This document shows, one piece after another, positions 24,301 to 37,809 of a stretch of 64,000 nt of DNA. Below the pieces are notes generated by a model. That model saw only the letters and a program-made list of their open reading frames with translations. It did not search any database and had not been told where the DNA came from. The position numbers and the translations under genes are program-made. Every line of letters starts with the position of its first letter. The stretch's first letter is position 1. The DNA is from Phylloscopus collybita. Taxonomy: Eukaryota > Chordata > Aves > Passeriformes > Phylloscopidae. The stretch covers positions 1,961,501 through 2,025,500 of the forward strand of contig JAJNNQ010000100.1 of the NCBI GenBank assembly GCA_027886175.1, in the 5' to 3' direction.

Positions 24301-24573
24301 CTCAGGGATTTCATTCCTCTGGCTCCTGAGAGGATGGACAGAATGGTTTTCAGGGAATATTTGGGAATGCTGAAAGGTTGGACTGATAAGGCAGCGTGAA
24401 CTTGGTCTGGAGCAGGATTGGCAGCTCCAGAGGGAAGCACAGGAAGGTGATCCCATCAAAATCCCATGGAAATCCCATGGAAATAAGGGGGGGTGTTGCT
24501 CCAAATGCAGGGCAAAAGTTCCAGTGAAACACAATCCAGGGATTTGGACCTTGGAAAACGCATCCCTGAGGTG
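21306..24573. other. Intron segment, unique with A/T runs
   Basis: No recognised interspersed element. A few imperfect copies of AGTAAAAATCATTAGTGG lie at about 23010-23090, A-runs near 22258-22320 and an A/G run near 23930-23950. Confidence 0.4.
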
Positions 24574-24963
24574 AAATGGAATCAAAGAAGTTGGAAAAGC
24601 CCTCCAAGATCATCAAATCCAACCACTCCCAGTGCTGCCAAGGGAATGGATCCATGACCCCAAATACCACATCCACATGGGTTGAAATCCCTGCAGGAAT
24701 GGGGATTCCACCACTGCCCTGGGCAGCTGTGCCAGGGCTGGGCAGCCCTTTCCAGGAAGGAATTTTCCTCAATATCCAACCTAAACATCCCCTACAAGTT
24801 CAAGCTGTTTCCTCTCACCCTGTCCCTGTTCCCTGGGAGCAGAGCCTGATTCCCAGCCGGCTCCAGGGAATTCAGGTCCCTCCTGAGGCTCCTTTTCCCC
24901 AGGCTGAGCCCCCCCAGCTGCTCCTGGTGCTCCAACCCCTTCCCAGCTCTGTTCCCTCCCACA
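24574..24963 (-). mobile_element. CR1 retroposon 3' fragment, antisense
   Basis: The plus strand shows the reverse of the CR1 tail: GAATCAAAGAAGTTGGAAAAG, ATCATCAAATCCAACCA, GGGGATTCCACCACTGCCC, AATATCCAACCTAAACATCC, then TTTCCTCTCACCCTGTC and a CCCAGCTGCTCCTGGTGCTC block. It reaches about 390 bp into the tail. Confidence 0.88.
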
Positions 24964-25047
24964 ATGAACACTGGATCTGACTATCAATGACTCCTGAGCC
25001 CAGAAAGTAGAAAATACCAAGGAACTCAAATAATCCCCAAATCCTAA

Positions 25048-25175
25048 ATTGGTTTAGGTTGAAAAAGCCCCTCCAAAGCCAAGGAGTCCAACATTCCCAG
25101 CGCTGCCAAGTCCCCAAGCTCTGCATCCACGTGGCTTTTAAATCCCTGCAGGGATGGGTTTTGGAGCTGGAGCTG
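25048..25175 (-). mobile_element. CR1 retroposon fragment, antisense
   Basis: GGTTTAGGTTGAAAAAGCCC, AGGAGTCCAACATTCCCAGC and CATCCACGTGGCTTTTAAAT correspond to the CR1 3' end in reverse. It lies about 85 bp after the larger fragment and in the same orientation, but is a separate copy because both start at the tip. Confidence 0.7.
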
Positions 25176-25820
25176 AAAACTTCAAGTTCTGATCCAGGTC
25201 CTGTCAAACCGATGGCAAAATTCCCGATTGTCCGAAAGGGAACAAACATGGAACGAAAGCGTGGAGAGTGTGAGGAGCTGATGCTCACACCCAAAAATAA
25301 TTCAGCTGAGGGAATGAGGAACAGGCACACCAGATAAGGCAGGGAAACACAAGGTGCTCTTCCCAAAAGTTCAGTGGAAGCTCTGGAATTAAGGTAAAGA
25401 TGGAAAGTTGTGTCCTGTCCAAGCCCTGAGCAGCTTTCCCAGCTTTTCCTGCAAGTGTGGAACTCCATAATCCTTAATTCCTCAACTCTGCCTCCCGAAT
25501 CCCCAACTCCAGAGAACATTACTGGGAAAGCTGCAGCCACGGATGAGTAAAGATAAAAAAAATACAGATACAAAATATCCACACAAAATCCTGGATATTC
25601 CCTTTTCCAGCTGCACTCCTGCAAAGAGCGAGCACCTGTGGAATATTTGGTTGATTTTACATGGACTGAGCAAACTAAAGAATTGTGGGGTGCTTCAGAC
25701 CGGCTGGAATTATAGTCAGGGATCCAAAAAATCCTGTTCTTGCCAGGGATTGTCCTGCTCCATGGAAAAGTAAATATTTTGGGGTGGCTATCCATAGCAG
25801 GAATAGGGAAAAATATTGGG

Positions 25821-25855
<35 letters not shown>

Positions 25856-28214
25856 AATAAAATATAGAGATACACATGCATATTTTCCCTTTAAAATAGA
25901 TGTATATATATATAAAAATATGGGGATAAAAATAGAGATACGTATAATTTTTTTCCCTATAAAATACAGAGATTTTTGTAAAAATATAGAGTTAAAATAT
26001 AGGCATAAACTCCATTAAATCCCTCAGAACTCTCACTGATAATTCAAGTGATTTTATTAAATTCAATCTAATTAGGCTCGAAAGTGAATTAAGATCTGTG
26101 AATTCAATCCTCTGGGATTCTGTCAAATATTGCCCACACGGGGGGTTGTTTGGTTTAAAGTAATCCACAGGATGCAGAACTTTGTTAATTCAGAGAAGTT
26201 TTTGGGAATATCCTTGCAGAGAGCAGCCCAAAAGAACCTGTGCTCTCTCTGAAGGATGAGTTGAGGAGAATTATCGAAGTTATTCCTGTTATTATTTACA
26301 ATTTTTGGATGATGCTTTTAAAACATCACACGAATTTAATGCATTCACATTTTGATCCTTTTTTAACCTGCTCCAGTTTGTGCTGAGTGCTGGCAATGAT
26401 AATTCAGTTTTTTGTGTGTGACAGCCACCCAAATGCTCTCCACAAAATTTCACTCTTCCCCTGTTATCCTTCACCCTCCCACTTCACCAAAGGAGTCCCA
26501 ACATCCTGAAAATTATACAAACCCCCACTTTTTATTGTAATAAATCTGCCTCTCAGAACATAACCCTAAAGGTTGTTACAATCAATATCCTCTACAGATA
26601 TTTTCCTCTATAACTCAATCATATTCCTCTTTTAATTAGGAGCTTTACTGACTGGGTGTAGCAATGCCCCATCTGTTGGCTCCAATCCTCACTTTGGCTC
26701 TGTCCTCTGGAATTTCCATGGAAAAGGATTCCCAAGCCATCCCTGGCTTTGGGAACACCCAAATATCACAGCTCCAACTCTGTCAATTCTGCACATTCCC
26801 AACATCCAAACAGAACTCCTTGGATGTTCCCCTCACTCCAGGAGAATGTTCCCGGAATGTGGGGACTGATGCCAAGAGCAGGTCCAGGTCTGGACCTTCT
26901 GCTTGGGCAGAAATAATGGAAAATGTTCCCCAGGTCCTGCTGGGACACCCTGATTCCCTCCCTCATCTCTCACACCTCCAACGTGACAGGTTTAATAAAG
27001 TTGAAGGGAAAGTCAGGAGGGACTTTGGAAAGATTATATTCAAATGGTAACTTCAACTCTTGATGTTAATAACCAGAGAATTTGGCCATGTCCGTTGTTA
27101 TAAACCACAAATATCATCCTTCTGCTCCATAAATCATCATTAACAGAAAAGCACAATATACAGCAATAAATCAGCCCAGGAATCCCAAATCCACTTTTTC
27201 TTTAGCACAAAACAGCTTCTCAGGTGTTAAAAACAAAGCCAGCCAGGAGCCCCTGCAGCTCCTGTACGAGCACAACCTCTGGGTCGAGTTTGTGTTGTAT
27301 TTTCTATTAATCTCCCTAAAATCCCTTTTGAAAGGCAGCCAAAGCCAAATGGGAGCCACCTCTCCCTCACCTGGAAGCTTCCCGGAGTGAGTATCCCCAA
27401 ACATCCATCATGTGCATCTCCACACTTTCAACAGCCTGAGGAATCACTAAAAATTTAATTAATAGAGACATTAAGTGGTTCAGGTTTCCTTTTCTCTGTG
27501 GAAGCTGCTGCCTCTCCCCGATGAAGAATTGTTTTCATGGAGATTCCTGAGCCCTGTCTCTTGTTTTAAATACTTGCAGCTAAAGGCAGCAAGAAACAAC
27601 TCGGGGGAAAAAATATTTACAGTAAAAGCTGCACAGAAATATGGGTTTATGGTTTTCATAAAGAAACATTCGGGTTTCGTTTCAATAGAAAATGGAATAA
27701 AACCTGCTGAAGTTTTTAATGCCTTAATCTACAGAAATAACCACCAATTAAAGTCACATGGCTAAAAAACCAGGAGCAAGTTATATATTTCATGGAGGGG
27801 GGAGGGGGGTTAATTTAATGTTTTTATCAAAATTCAAAAATTCAGGGCTTATTTCAAAATAAAAAGCTGAACATTCCCATTTCTCCCCTTCTTCGTTATC
27901 CGAGTTCTCCAAATAATCACTCCACGGAAAAGATGAAAGCTCTTCCAATTCTTTTTTTTTTGGTTAAACAATTTTTAAAGAACACAAGGTTAAAGTTGAA
28001 AGATGCCCCTGCTATTGCTGGCTGGGTGTTTGTGAGTTGTCTGAAAACACAGATCTGAAGTCTCGCTGTAAAAATGACCTTTCCTTTGGATAACTACAAG
28101 AAAGATTTCCTTGGCAAGTGTTTTCACAGGGAAAAAAGCTTCACATTTACGATTTTTTTTCCATAAAAAGACCCAAATGAAACCAGAGATAACAGTATAG
28201 AAGTCTGTGCATAG
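25176..28214. other. Intron segment with one AT microsatellite
   Basis: Contains an (AT)n run at about 25825-25853 and two roughly 65-bp copies of a GGATAAAAATAGAGATAC-type unit at about 25855-26000. The rest is unique, including a CTAATT/TTAATT-rich portion near 26040-26340. No gene recognised. Confidence 0.5.
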
Positions 28215-28912
28215 AAAGAATACAACAATTTTGAAAATTAGAGATTGAAGGAAGAAAAATCACCACAGATAAATTCAAATTCCTTTAGGTCCCAATATGC
28301 CTTTTTAGCAGGGTCTTGTTCAAAGGCTGAACCCAGGGCCTTGGAAAAAAGGAAAAAAAAACTATTTTGAAAAAGAACCCCAAAAAACTACATAGGAAAA
28401 AACCCTGCATAACAACTTTGAAAACAAAAGATTTAAGGGAAAAAAATCACCTCAGATAAACTGAAGTTCCTTTAGGTCCCACATAGGCCTTTTTAGCTAA
28501 GCCTTGTTCAAAGGCTGAACCCAAGACATTCAAATAAAAGGCAAAACACTATTTTGGGGGAAAAAAAAAAGGCAAAAAGAACACATAGAAAAAACTACTC
28601 AACAATTTTGAAAAAAAATGATTTAAGGAAAAAAAAATCACCTCAGATAAATTGAAGTTTCTTTAGGTCTCATGTAGGCCCTTTTAGCAAAGCCTTGTTC
28701 AAAGGCTGAACCCAAGACCACCAAATAAAAGGCAAAACACTGTTTTGGGGGAAAAAAAAGGTAAAAAAACGACATAGAAAAAACTACTCAACAATTCTGA
28801 AAACACAAGATTTAAGGGAAAAAAAAAATCACCTCAGATAAACTGAAGTTCCTTCAGGTCCCACGTAGGCCTTTTTAGCAAGGCCTTGCTCAGAGGCTGA
28901 AGCCAAGGCCTT
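28215..28912. repeat. ~190-bp tandem array, about 3.7 units
   Basis: Four successive units begin near 28240, 28428, 28618 and 28809, each with AAAAATCACCTCAGATAAA, CTGAAGTTCCTTTAGGTCCC, GGCCTTTTTAGCAAGGCC, then TTGTTCAAAGGCTGAACCC and an A-rich tail. Periods are 188, 190 and 191 bp. Confidence 0.92.
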
Positions 28913-31900
28913 GGTGACTCTGGATAAACTCCAAAGTTCATCTTTTCATTTGATGCCAAGTTTGGAACTGTCAGTTCAGCAGAGCAGCCACACAAAGCCA
29001 CAAAAATAAATCTTTAGCAGTTCTTTAGCACCCTGCTACTGTTATTCTGCCCTTGGAAATGCAGCTGCAAGCAAAGGATCTGAAACCCCCTGCAGCCGTT
29101 ACTTAATTAGGCCTTGAAATTTGGACATGAAACCAGGGTGGTTTTGGAGATCTTTGGATTTTGTCTCTGCCCTGATGGTTCAGGGAAACAGGGATTTCAT
29201 TGGAAACTTCCTTGGAGTTGGAAAGGCAGCATTTTAAAAGGGAAAACTCACTGGCAAAACTTTTACTCCCCAAATCCTTCCCTCTCACCAGAGCTCAAGC
29301 TCAGGTTGAAAATCAACCTGAAGGTGCTGGGGCAAAGCTAGAGTTTTATTTATATAATATACCTAATTTTCTTAGCAGGTTCCTTATTTTTAATCATCAA
29401 TGTAAGACATTTTGAAGGGATTCAGTCCTAATTCTGTCTCAACAAAGCCTCCAGGTTCAGTTGGGGCCCAAAAATCAGATTTTAGTTCAACTCTATGTTT
29501 TATATGAGCTGAATGAGGCAAAAAGTATCTGTATCTTTTTTAATTCCTGTTTTAGTAAGTGCTTGGGATTAATTACAGACATGGGCAGAACTTAGGTCTC
29601 TTTCCTTGGAATTCTGTGTCTCCTCACTTGGAATTCTGTCTCCAGCTCTGAGCTTGCACATCATCTGTCCACAGCTGCACTCATTACTTGACACACGTAA
29701 TTAAAATGTATTAATTACCCATTTTTATCTGCAGGGAAATAAAAGACACTTCCAAAAACAATTCTCTTCCTCCAAAAGCTCACAGCCAGTGCTACAAAAA
29801 CACACCCCAGCTCACAGCACGAGCATCTCTCCAGTCAAACAATGACTCCTTTTTCTTTTCTTGTGTAAGGGAATTTAGAGAGGCTGAACTCTCTGAGCAG
29901 ATGGACCTAATTCCCCTGGAGTGATTGCACAAAATTAATTTCTATGGGGTGTTTTGAGTGATTTTCCCTCCCCCCAAAATACGAAATGCCAGAAATCTGA
30001 ATTTACACACAATTTAGCAGGCACAGAGTGTATCTGTTCAACAGCTTACAGGGGGGAAACAGTCATTGTTTCACATGTATCATATTTACTGGTGAAAAAG
30101 AGAATATGGTGAAGTAATTCACAATATTTTGACTTAAAACACACTGTTTGCAGAAAGTTTTTCTTCTCAAATATAACTTAATACCAGTGTAACTACAAGT
30201 TCTGCTGAGAATGGGAGTTAGCTTTTCTGTGAGATGGCAAATCTCTGAATCAAAAACGTGAGGAGAAACACCTCAAGATTTTTAAATTGTCAGGAATTTT
30301 TTTTTTTCACCTTAACCCTCAGAAAAGCAGATCCCAGTGCAAGGAGCACATCCTGGGAGATACTGAACCCAAACCAATGCAGAAACACAGAAAAGCATCA
30401 CAAAGGCAGGTGAAAACCATCCCCAACGAGAACAAGTTAATGCCACAACGATTTCCAAACTAATTATGTAAATTAGAGGGAAAGAAACCAAGAACAGGTT
30501 TGTTATGTCAGCCTAAACCGATGTGAAAGGCTTGGGAAACAAGGAAATGCCATTTTGGAAAACAGAATTCAGTGTTATGCATATAAATAAATATGTGTCC
30601 AACTTTAGCTTCTCAACCTTAGACACAAACCAAAGAAAATAGAGAAATTGGCCCAGAGAAAAGTAATAAAATATATTAGAGACCTGCAAGCTCTTTCCTG
30701 TGGAAGAGAGGTTGGGAATTTTAAGGATTCCTGGGACAAACAGGCACAGCGGGGCTGCATTTGCTGCACGGCGGTGCCGGATAAAAACATCTCCTCACAC
30801 CTCCCTGATTGAATTCAGCATCACAAGACACTTTTCAGCTTTGGTGCTTGCTTTTTTTTGTGCAGCATGTTCAGTCTTTCCCAAATGCAAGGGGACATTT
30901 CTCAGCTCTGGCAGCACAGCTGGTTTTCGTGTATCCCCCACCACCACTCGGCTCTCAGATCCCAATTTTCACCGTGGCGCTCACAACTCATCGGCTGATC
31001 CCGAGCTCAAAAAATCCCCCTGGCTCCAAAATCCACACCAGCAACCACCTGAATAAGGTGGAGCAGTTGAGGCTACAGAGGATGAGAGAGCCAAGAGGAA
31101 AAAAACATGGATAAAGAGTGGAATATTCTTTAAATGAAGGCATTGAAACGACTGGAGAAGGCTCCCAGAACGCTCAACTGTTCTGCGATGCTGTTGCAAA
31201 TTAAGAAGAATTCCAAGAGGAATTCCAGCAGCAGGAAGATGAGTTTGGAAGTGAAAGGTTTCACTGTAGAATTGAAACCCACATCTAAGCACTGCCACTC
31301 AGTTTTATTTAGAAGTGACCAAACTCCTGGTGCTGATGCCACGGAGATCTCCAGCACGCGATGTCTGCTGACAGCTGAAGGGACTGACAGGAATATTAAC
31401 GATAATCCATTGAAACCCAAATTAATCAATAAAAAGAACCCCCAAATAATTCACTCTGGTCAATGCTGAGGCTATTAAAAACTGCTAATACGGATTTCAC
31501 AGCCTGCCAGATGCATTTATTGCCCCCGCAGCAAAAAAAAAAACAACTGGAAGAACTGAGATTAACCACAATTATTAAATATTTTAAAAAATCAATTCTT
31601 ACCCCTTTCATGCTCTCCACTATCTCAGGGTGTGATGCAGGAGCTAAACTAAGTGTAAGGAGGATTCCTCACTCGAAAATGGCTCATCCTGAACATTCCC
31701 CCTGAAATGTGAGCACCCTCTTCACGGCAATTCTCTATCTGCTGCTCAAATTTTCAGGCTGCTCCTTCCAAATCCATATTTCTCCCTGCATTGCTGAGCA
31801 GAGCTAAACATTGTCACTGAAATAAAGCAGACCCAGCTGGAAATGCAGCTCCCACACAACTGAGCCTTGAAAGATTTAAAACTTTCAGTGCTCAAAGCTG

Positions 31901-32897
31901 TTACACCGAGAGGACTCTCCTTGCAAAGTGGCTACAGGGGAAAATCTAATTTTCTAATCACTCTCTAAAAGAGAAAAGGGTTAGAAAAATACATCAGGTT
32001 GAATAAAAGTATTTAATTCTTCCTTTATATTATGATTTTTTGCAGAAATATCCAAATAACACTTTTTCAAAGCCTATAACCCCCATGTTTCACAAGTATA
32101 GGTATCAGACAAAATCACAGAGTTCAATTCATGGGGGAAAAAATCCCTTCTATCAGTAAAATCCACATAAAAAAATTAAAAAAATATTTTTAACACATCT
32201 GTTTGACATCAAGGAAAGAAAATTTCTCTTTTAAAACCCTTCAGCTTAGATACAGCAGTAAAATCCTGGTAGTAAATTAGAGAGTATTTTTATGTAAGTC
32301 CATGGATTTTACCAATAGACTAAAATCCTATTTCCACCCACATGGGTTTAAAAACTTCTATGCACGATATTAATAAACAGGCAAATCTTAACAGAGACCA
32401 TGTATTCAGTAGGGTATTTCTGAAACTTTCCTTTCATCTATTAACTTCTGGCTTGGTTTGGGATAATTCTTCAAAATAAAAAATGGAGTTATCAATGAAG
32501 AATGTTACCCAGAGAATGAATTACTTCAGGGATCAGGGAAACATTTGTTATTTTCCCATTTCTTAACACTAAAAAGCATCCAACCTGCTCTCTTCTTTGG
32601 CAGGAATTCATTGAAGCTTTGCAAAAATCAGCTTTAATAAGGGTATTGCCAAGGGTTCCTTTTTTTTTTTCCACGTCAGCTGTGGGATGTTATTTTCCCT
32701 AAATAAAGGTTAACATGAAAAATCAGCTGTTGGTTAAATTTGGGGTTTCGTGATGGACTGAACTCCAGTGATCCCTTTCTCCAGGAGAATTCTGGAACAT
32801 GAGGCTTCTCCCTTTTTTCCATTCATGGGAAAGGATCTTCCTTGCCCAACACGAGGGAGAGGTGGGGAGCTCTGCTGGGATCCAGCATCCCCAGATC
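28913..32897. other. Intron segment without recognised element
   Basis: A 4-kb unique, AT-leaning stretch. No exon, CR1 or array was recognised. Possible old repeat relics near 30605-30740 could not be assigned. Confidence 0.35.
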
Positions 32898-33010
32898 TCA
32901 TGGAACCACAGAATGCTTTGGCTTTGGGACCTTAAAGCTCAGCTCCTTCCAGCCAGGACCTGCCTCACGTCTCACCAAGGGCTTGGCCACTCTTGACCTT
33001 GAACCACTGG
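32898..33010 (-). mobile_element. CR1 retroposon 3' fragment, antisense, diverged
   Basis: CATGGAACCACAGAATGCTTTGG, cut here at CATGGAACCACAGAATGC, then GACCTTAAAGCTCAGCTCC and CTTGGCCACTCTTGACC fit the reverse of a CR1 tip, with more divergence than other copies. Confidence 0.55.
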
Positions 33011-34164
33011 GCCCACACCATCTGCTTGTTATTAATTAGCAGTGAATGTAATCAACTGTTTCAAGAGAAGGTCTGCAAGGACTGGGTTCTTCAATTAAGC
33101 CAAAATGAAGATTGTGTTTATTGCTTTTTTAGCACCAACCCCCACGTTTTTTTTTTTTCCATCTAAATCAAGCCCAAATTAAAAAGAAAACCAGAAAAAT
33201 TAGTTAAAGCCAATTGTGTGAAATTATTCATGATTAAAATGCAAGCAAAGAAAATAATACAAACAACTTCTCTAGAACCCTTACAATTTTTTTTTTTTGC
33301 CTTTTTTTTTTCCCTTTTCTTCCCCGATACTTTTCAGAAAACCTCATCTGACACACCTGGTGTGTCCAAATCCGTGGGAGTGAGTGCTGGAGAGTCAAGG
33401 GCACGAGGATGGGAGCTGGAATGTGCTGGGGGGAGGTGACCTCCGTGCCCTGGGGTGGATGCCAGGTCTGCTGCCTGTGTTTGCTCTGTCCCACTGGATG
33501 CTTTCCTTGGCATCCCCCACAGGTGAAGCTTTGGCAGCCAAACTCCATCCGGCTGCAAAACCCTGAGCAGGCATTTGGATGTGAAAGAGAAGAGCTCTGA
33601 GTGCAGCTTTGGCTGGGATATTAAATTCAAAATCCTAAGAAGCTCATAAAAGCCGAAAATAGCCTTATAAATATTTATAATTTATTCTTATTACATTTTA
33701 TTTATTACTTCAGCAAGCCTGAACCATGGAAAATTACACCGAAGCCATCGAGCTTAGCATTGACTGAAAGGCCGTTTCTAACAGATAAACAAAAAGGCTC
33801 CTAAATAAATCCTGCAAAGCTCCCAATCCAAGACAAACAGGATCATTCTGATTTTAGGATGCTCCTGCAGAGCATTGTTGGGTGCTTGCTTTGTTTTATG
33901 GGGTAGAAATAAATCTCTGCTGCTGGGTCGTGGTTAAAAGCTGGGGGCACTTCTGGGGAATCCACACATCCTAAAAACATCCCTGTCCAGATGTGTAAAA
34001 ACCTGTGAAACCAACCAATTCTCCTGCTTTTGATGTTCCTGCTGGAACTCCTGGAGTGGGCCACTGGTTTTTCCAGGGGCAGCACTGGCTCTCCTTGGCC
34101 CAAGATGTGGCCACAACCTAGAGGAGGCCGGGATTTGCTGGGTCTCCTTCTCTGCTGGCAGCTC
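33011..34164. other. Intron segment without recognised element
   Basis: Unique sequence with a T-rich run at 33288-33315. No exon recognised. Confidence 0.35.
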
Positions 34165-34350
34165 CAGGGAGAACCTGGAGTTGGAAGGGAATCACAGGGA
34201 TCACTGAGTCCAACTCCTGGACAATCCCAAAATTCCATCCTGTGCCTGAGGGCATTGTCCAAACACTCCTTGAGCTCTGGTACCAGTTTTCCTGAGGGAA
34301 GAACATTTTCCTAAAATCCAGCCAATCCCTCCCTGACACAGGTTAACCCT
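34165..34350 (-). mobile_element. CR1 retroposon fragment, antisense, different subfamily
   Basis: GGAGTTGGAAGGGAATCACA, GAGTCCAACTCCTGGACAAT, CCTGTGCCTGAGGGCATTGT, CCAAACACTCCTTGAGCTC and a CCTAAAATCCAGCC block match the reverse of an avian CR1 subfamily distinct from most other copies here. Confidence 0.75.
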
Positions 34351-34630
34351 CCTGACAACTGAGAGGCCAGAACTGGAATATCAGGATGTTCTTACCAGCA
34401 CTATTCTTTATAATGTGGAACCTAAATGTAAAGCCATGGAAGGAAGTTCTCTGCCACTTTAACACAGAAATTTCCCCCAAATTGACATTGGGATTTGAAT
34501 TGTGGCCAGCATTTGCCCTCTGACACCTTCTTGCACCAGTAACTGTTCCAGGCTTTTCTTTTTGAATTAATGGGAGAAATTTGGGTGGTGATGCTGTGCA
34601 GTGAAACTCCCTTTGGATTTACTGGGAGCG

Positions 34631-34784
34631 TGGAGAGGCTCTGGCACCCAGAGCAGCTGTGGCTGCCCCTGGCAGTGTCCAAGGCCAGGCTGGACAGGGC
34701 TTGGAGCAGCCTGGGATTATGGAAGGTGGAATGGGATGAGCTTTAATATCCCTCCTAATCCAAACCATTCTGTGATTCCATGAT
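34631..34784 (+). mobile_element. CR1 retroposon 3' fragment, sense
   Basis: GCAGCTGTGGCTGCCCCTGG, GTCCAAGGCCAGGCTGGACA, GGGCTTGGAGCAGCCTGGGA and a TTCTGTGATTCCATGAT terminus. Short internal losses are present after GGAAGGTG. Confidence 0.88.
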
Positions 34785-36660
34785 TTGAGTTCAGATGAGA
34801 CTTCTGTTTATTCTCCTACCTGGAATTCTCTGCCCACAGGCAGCGTTACTATCCATCAAAAATGAAGCTGCCTTTGAAGCCTGCTGCAATGAAACACAAA
34901 TTGGCCAACAAATGAACAAACTGAGACTGGAGAAAACATCAAGCTCAGATTGTTCCTCCCAGTTCCATGTATTTAACCTATATTCTTCAGGCAGGAAGAG
35001 GCCAGATACCAAACTGATTGTCTTTTTCTGTGCATTACCTCCACTCTGCACTTTTTTTTTTCCTCTTAGCCTCCTCCTAACCCTGCAATCCAATAATGCT
35101 AAAATCCCAGAGATGTTCTGCAGATGATCAGGGCATTTAGTTGAAGTGCAGTGCTACAGATATGACATTTAAAATTGGGCCTGGAGCTGGCTGGACAGTC
35201 TCTAATATAATAAAAATAGCTTTTTCTTTCCCACATTTTACTATCTGCCTTTGTTTATGCAAACATTCAGCAAACCCAGCTGGATCACAGGCATTGTCAT
35301 CAAAGAAACATTCTAGGTCAGCCAGAAGTGGATGCCAATTGTCTAAAAATAAACAGAGGCTTTGTCACTGGAGTAAAATTTTAAGGCCCCTGTAATGAAT
35401 AATGGAGGAGAAAATCTTTCCAAACAAGTGGGACACACTGATTTCCAGCAGAAAGATTTCACAGTTATTGTAAGCTCCAGATAACCTCATTTCTAGTTTA
35501 TTTCAATCAAAGTGATACACAGGGAGCTCACGAAAAGGGTTGGGATTGGTTTGAAATCCTCGAGGAGCTGCAGGATTCCCTGGGAAATGAGCCCAGCAGC
35601 ACCTATCACACAGGCAGGGCTGAAATGCTGTGGGGAACCAATTTCCTCTGGGTCACCGAGTGGCAGGAGTGGGATCAGATTTCACACTTCCCACCTCTTA
35701 TCCTTGATAAAATGCACAAATGATTTCCTCTGAGCTAAAAGAAGAGACAAGATAAGCCCCCCTGGCTTTATCAGTGCAGCCTAATTGCTGAAGATCCTCA
35801 AGGAGCTGGAAGGAGCAGCTCCAGAAGCCCGAGATGTTGTAACAACATGGCTCTGGAAATATATTCCTTTAAAGAAAACACTTAGCTGAATTCCTGCAGG
35901 AAAGTTTGTAAAAGCTGCTTCCTCAATGGATAAATAGCAGAGTTTTCCAGCTGACTTCTGGCCAAGTCTCATCAGCAAAGACAGGATTTTGTCTCGAGTG
36001 CCTGACACGGAGGAGTAAAAGATTGTGTGGGGAAAATCATTGTAAACCTGTAAATCAAAGGGAAGTTTTGCTCCCTTTCCTTTGGTCTTTATGAATTCCT
36101 ACACAGGATATTGCCCAATTTTATCTATGCAGTTTGAGGTGCCCTAAACATGGGATGGTGCAGTGAAGCCACTTCTAAGGTTTGTCTAGAGTGGGGTTTG
36201 AACTGGGCAAGCTGAGAGGCCAAAAAAACTGGGAGTAAATGGGGGAGCCACAGGAAAATCCCACAGAAAAAAAATGCCTGAGGGGCCAAAATCCCATTTG
36301 TGCTTCCCTGGAACTCAGCTGGCACAGAACAACTTCCAACTCTCTTTTCACTGCTGCAGAAAATCCATGGATAATCCTATGGAGTTAAAAACTGGTTCTG
36401 CACACTCAGAGAGGAAAAATCCCACTCAGAAGTGGAATTCAGATGAACAATCTCCTGATTATTGACAGAGTCACATCACCAAACCCAAAGCACCAGGGAA
36501 GCTCAGAAACTTGGGATGGAGCAGCATCAAAGTCCTTTCCAGAGTCAGGAATGTTATCATTTCAATTTTTCTATAAAATACCAGTTTTGCCCCCAGATTC
36601 CTTCACATTGCCAGAAGGAATCCCAACTGAAAAAATGAATTCAAGGACAAAAAAAATTAG
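34785..36660. other. Intron segment without recognised element
   Basis: Unique sequence with a T-run near 35050. No exon recognised on either strand. Confidence 0.35.
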
Positions 36661-36870
36661 AGAACCATGGAATTGTTAGGACTGGAAAAGACCAACCATC
36701 ACCCAGCACCACTAACCCTGTCCCAACTGCCACATCCATGTTTTTTTCCACACTTCCAGGGATGGGGGATCCACCACTGCCCAGGGTTGCCCACAGAAGC
36801 TGTTCTACAACCTTTTCCATATGGAATTTTTCCTAGAATCCAAACTAAACCCTCACTCCCTGCCACAGGC
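36661..36870 (-). mobile_element. CR1 retroposon 3' fragment, antisense
   Basis: CCATGGAATTGTTAGGACTG, GAAAAGACCAACCATCACCC, CACTTCCAGGGATGGGGGAT, CCACCACTGCCCAGGG and a GAATCCAAACTAAACCCTC block are the CR1 tail in reverse. Confidence 0.85.
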
Positions 36871-36974
36871 TGCACACTGTGTGGGTTTGTGTTTCATATG
36901 TACATTTTTGGACTGACTCAGCTTTTAAACTGATAAAAATTCACATATTAAGAAGCTCCACAGTAACAGCCTCA

Positions 36975-37055
36975 ATTTTTTTGGTGGCTTTTTGTGGGTT
37001 TTTTTGGTGGTTTATTGTTTTTTTGGGGTTTTTTTGTGACCACTTTTGGTGGCTG
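36975..37055. repeat. T-rich TTTTTTGGTGG simple repeat
   Basis: Imperfect TTTTTTTGGTGG units on the plus strand over about 80 bp. Confidence 0.7.
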
Positions 37056-37777
37056 TTCTCCCTCAGACCGTCAGTGAGGGGACTTTTTCTCCAGTTACAC
37101 TTTGCAGTGGCAGCAGAAGCAATTTTTGGCTTCATGACCAACACTCCATGGTTTATATGGCATTAAGGGATGGATTCCATCCCCAGGAACCATAAATCCA
37201 AGTCCTAAAACAACACAGTGTGTCAATATTTCTCTTACAAATGGGAGCCACTGCATTGATCTTCACTGAACTGGTGAAAAACTCGTGGTTTTCACTTGTT
37301 CAGTGTTTTGAAATCATCAAGAGAAAACGTCCAAGGAATGACAGAGTAACTGAGGAAGATGTGAGGGAATTTAATCCAGTGCTTCCTGCAGAACCAGGGA
37401 ATTACTGAGTGCACTGCTGAGCTAGACACCCTCTTATGTTTTTAACATCTGATGTTGCTGTGAAATATATTGAAAAGGATGTTCTATCTCTTCAGAAGGA
37501 AATCCAACCACTTCCTAACCCTCCATTAAGCTGCAGAAATTGTTTAAAATCTAAAGCAAACTATCCCAGACACAAATAATTTTCTTTTCTAATTGGCTGG
37601 AACTTTGCTGCTCCTTAAAAAAAAAAAAAAAAACAAAAAAACCCACCAAAACCAAACCACCCTCCTCCAAGTGCTCTAATTCCACAAATGTTACAACTCC
37701 GAAGTTTCAAAGCTTTCTCCAAGAGCTCATGGATAAAAATAGCCTGGGGGGAAAAAAAAAATCCATTTCAAGGAGGC

Positions 37778-37804
37778 AAAAAAAAAAAAAAAAAAAAAAA
37801 AAAA
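37778..37804. repeat. Poly(A) run of 27
   Basis: Uninterrupted A on the plus strand, next to a shorter A run at 37752-37760. Confidence 0.95.
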
Positions 37805-37809
37805 TCGCA

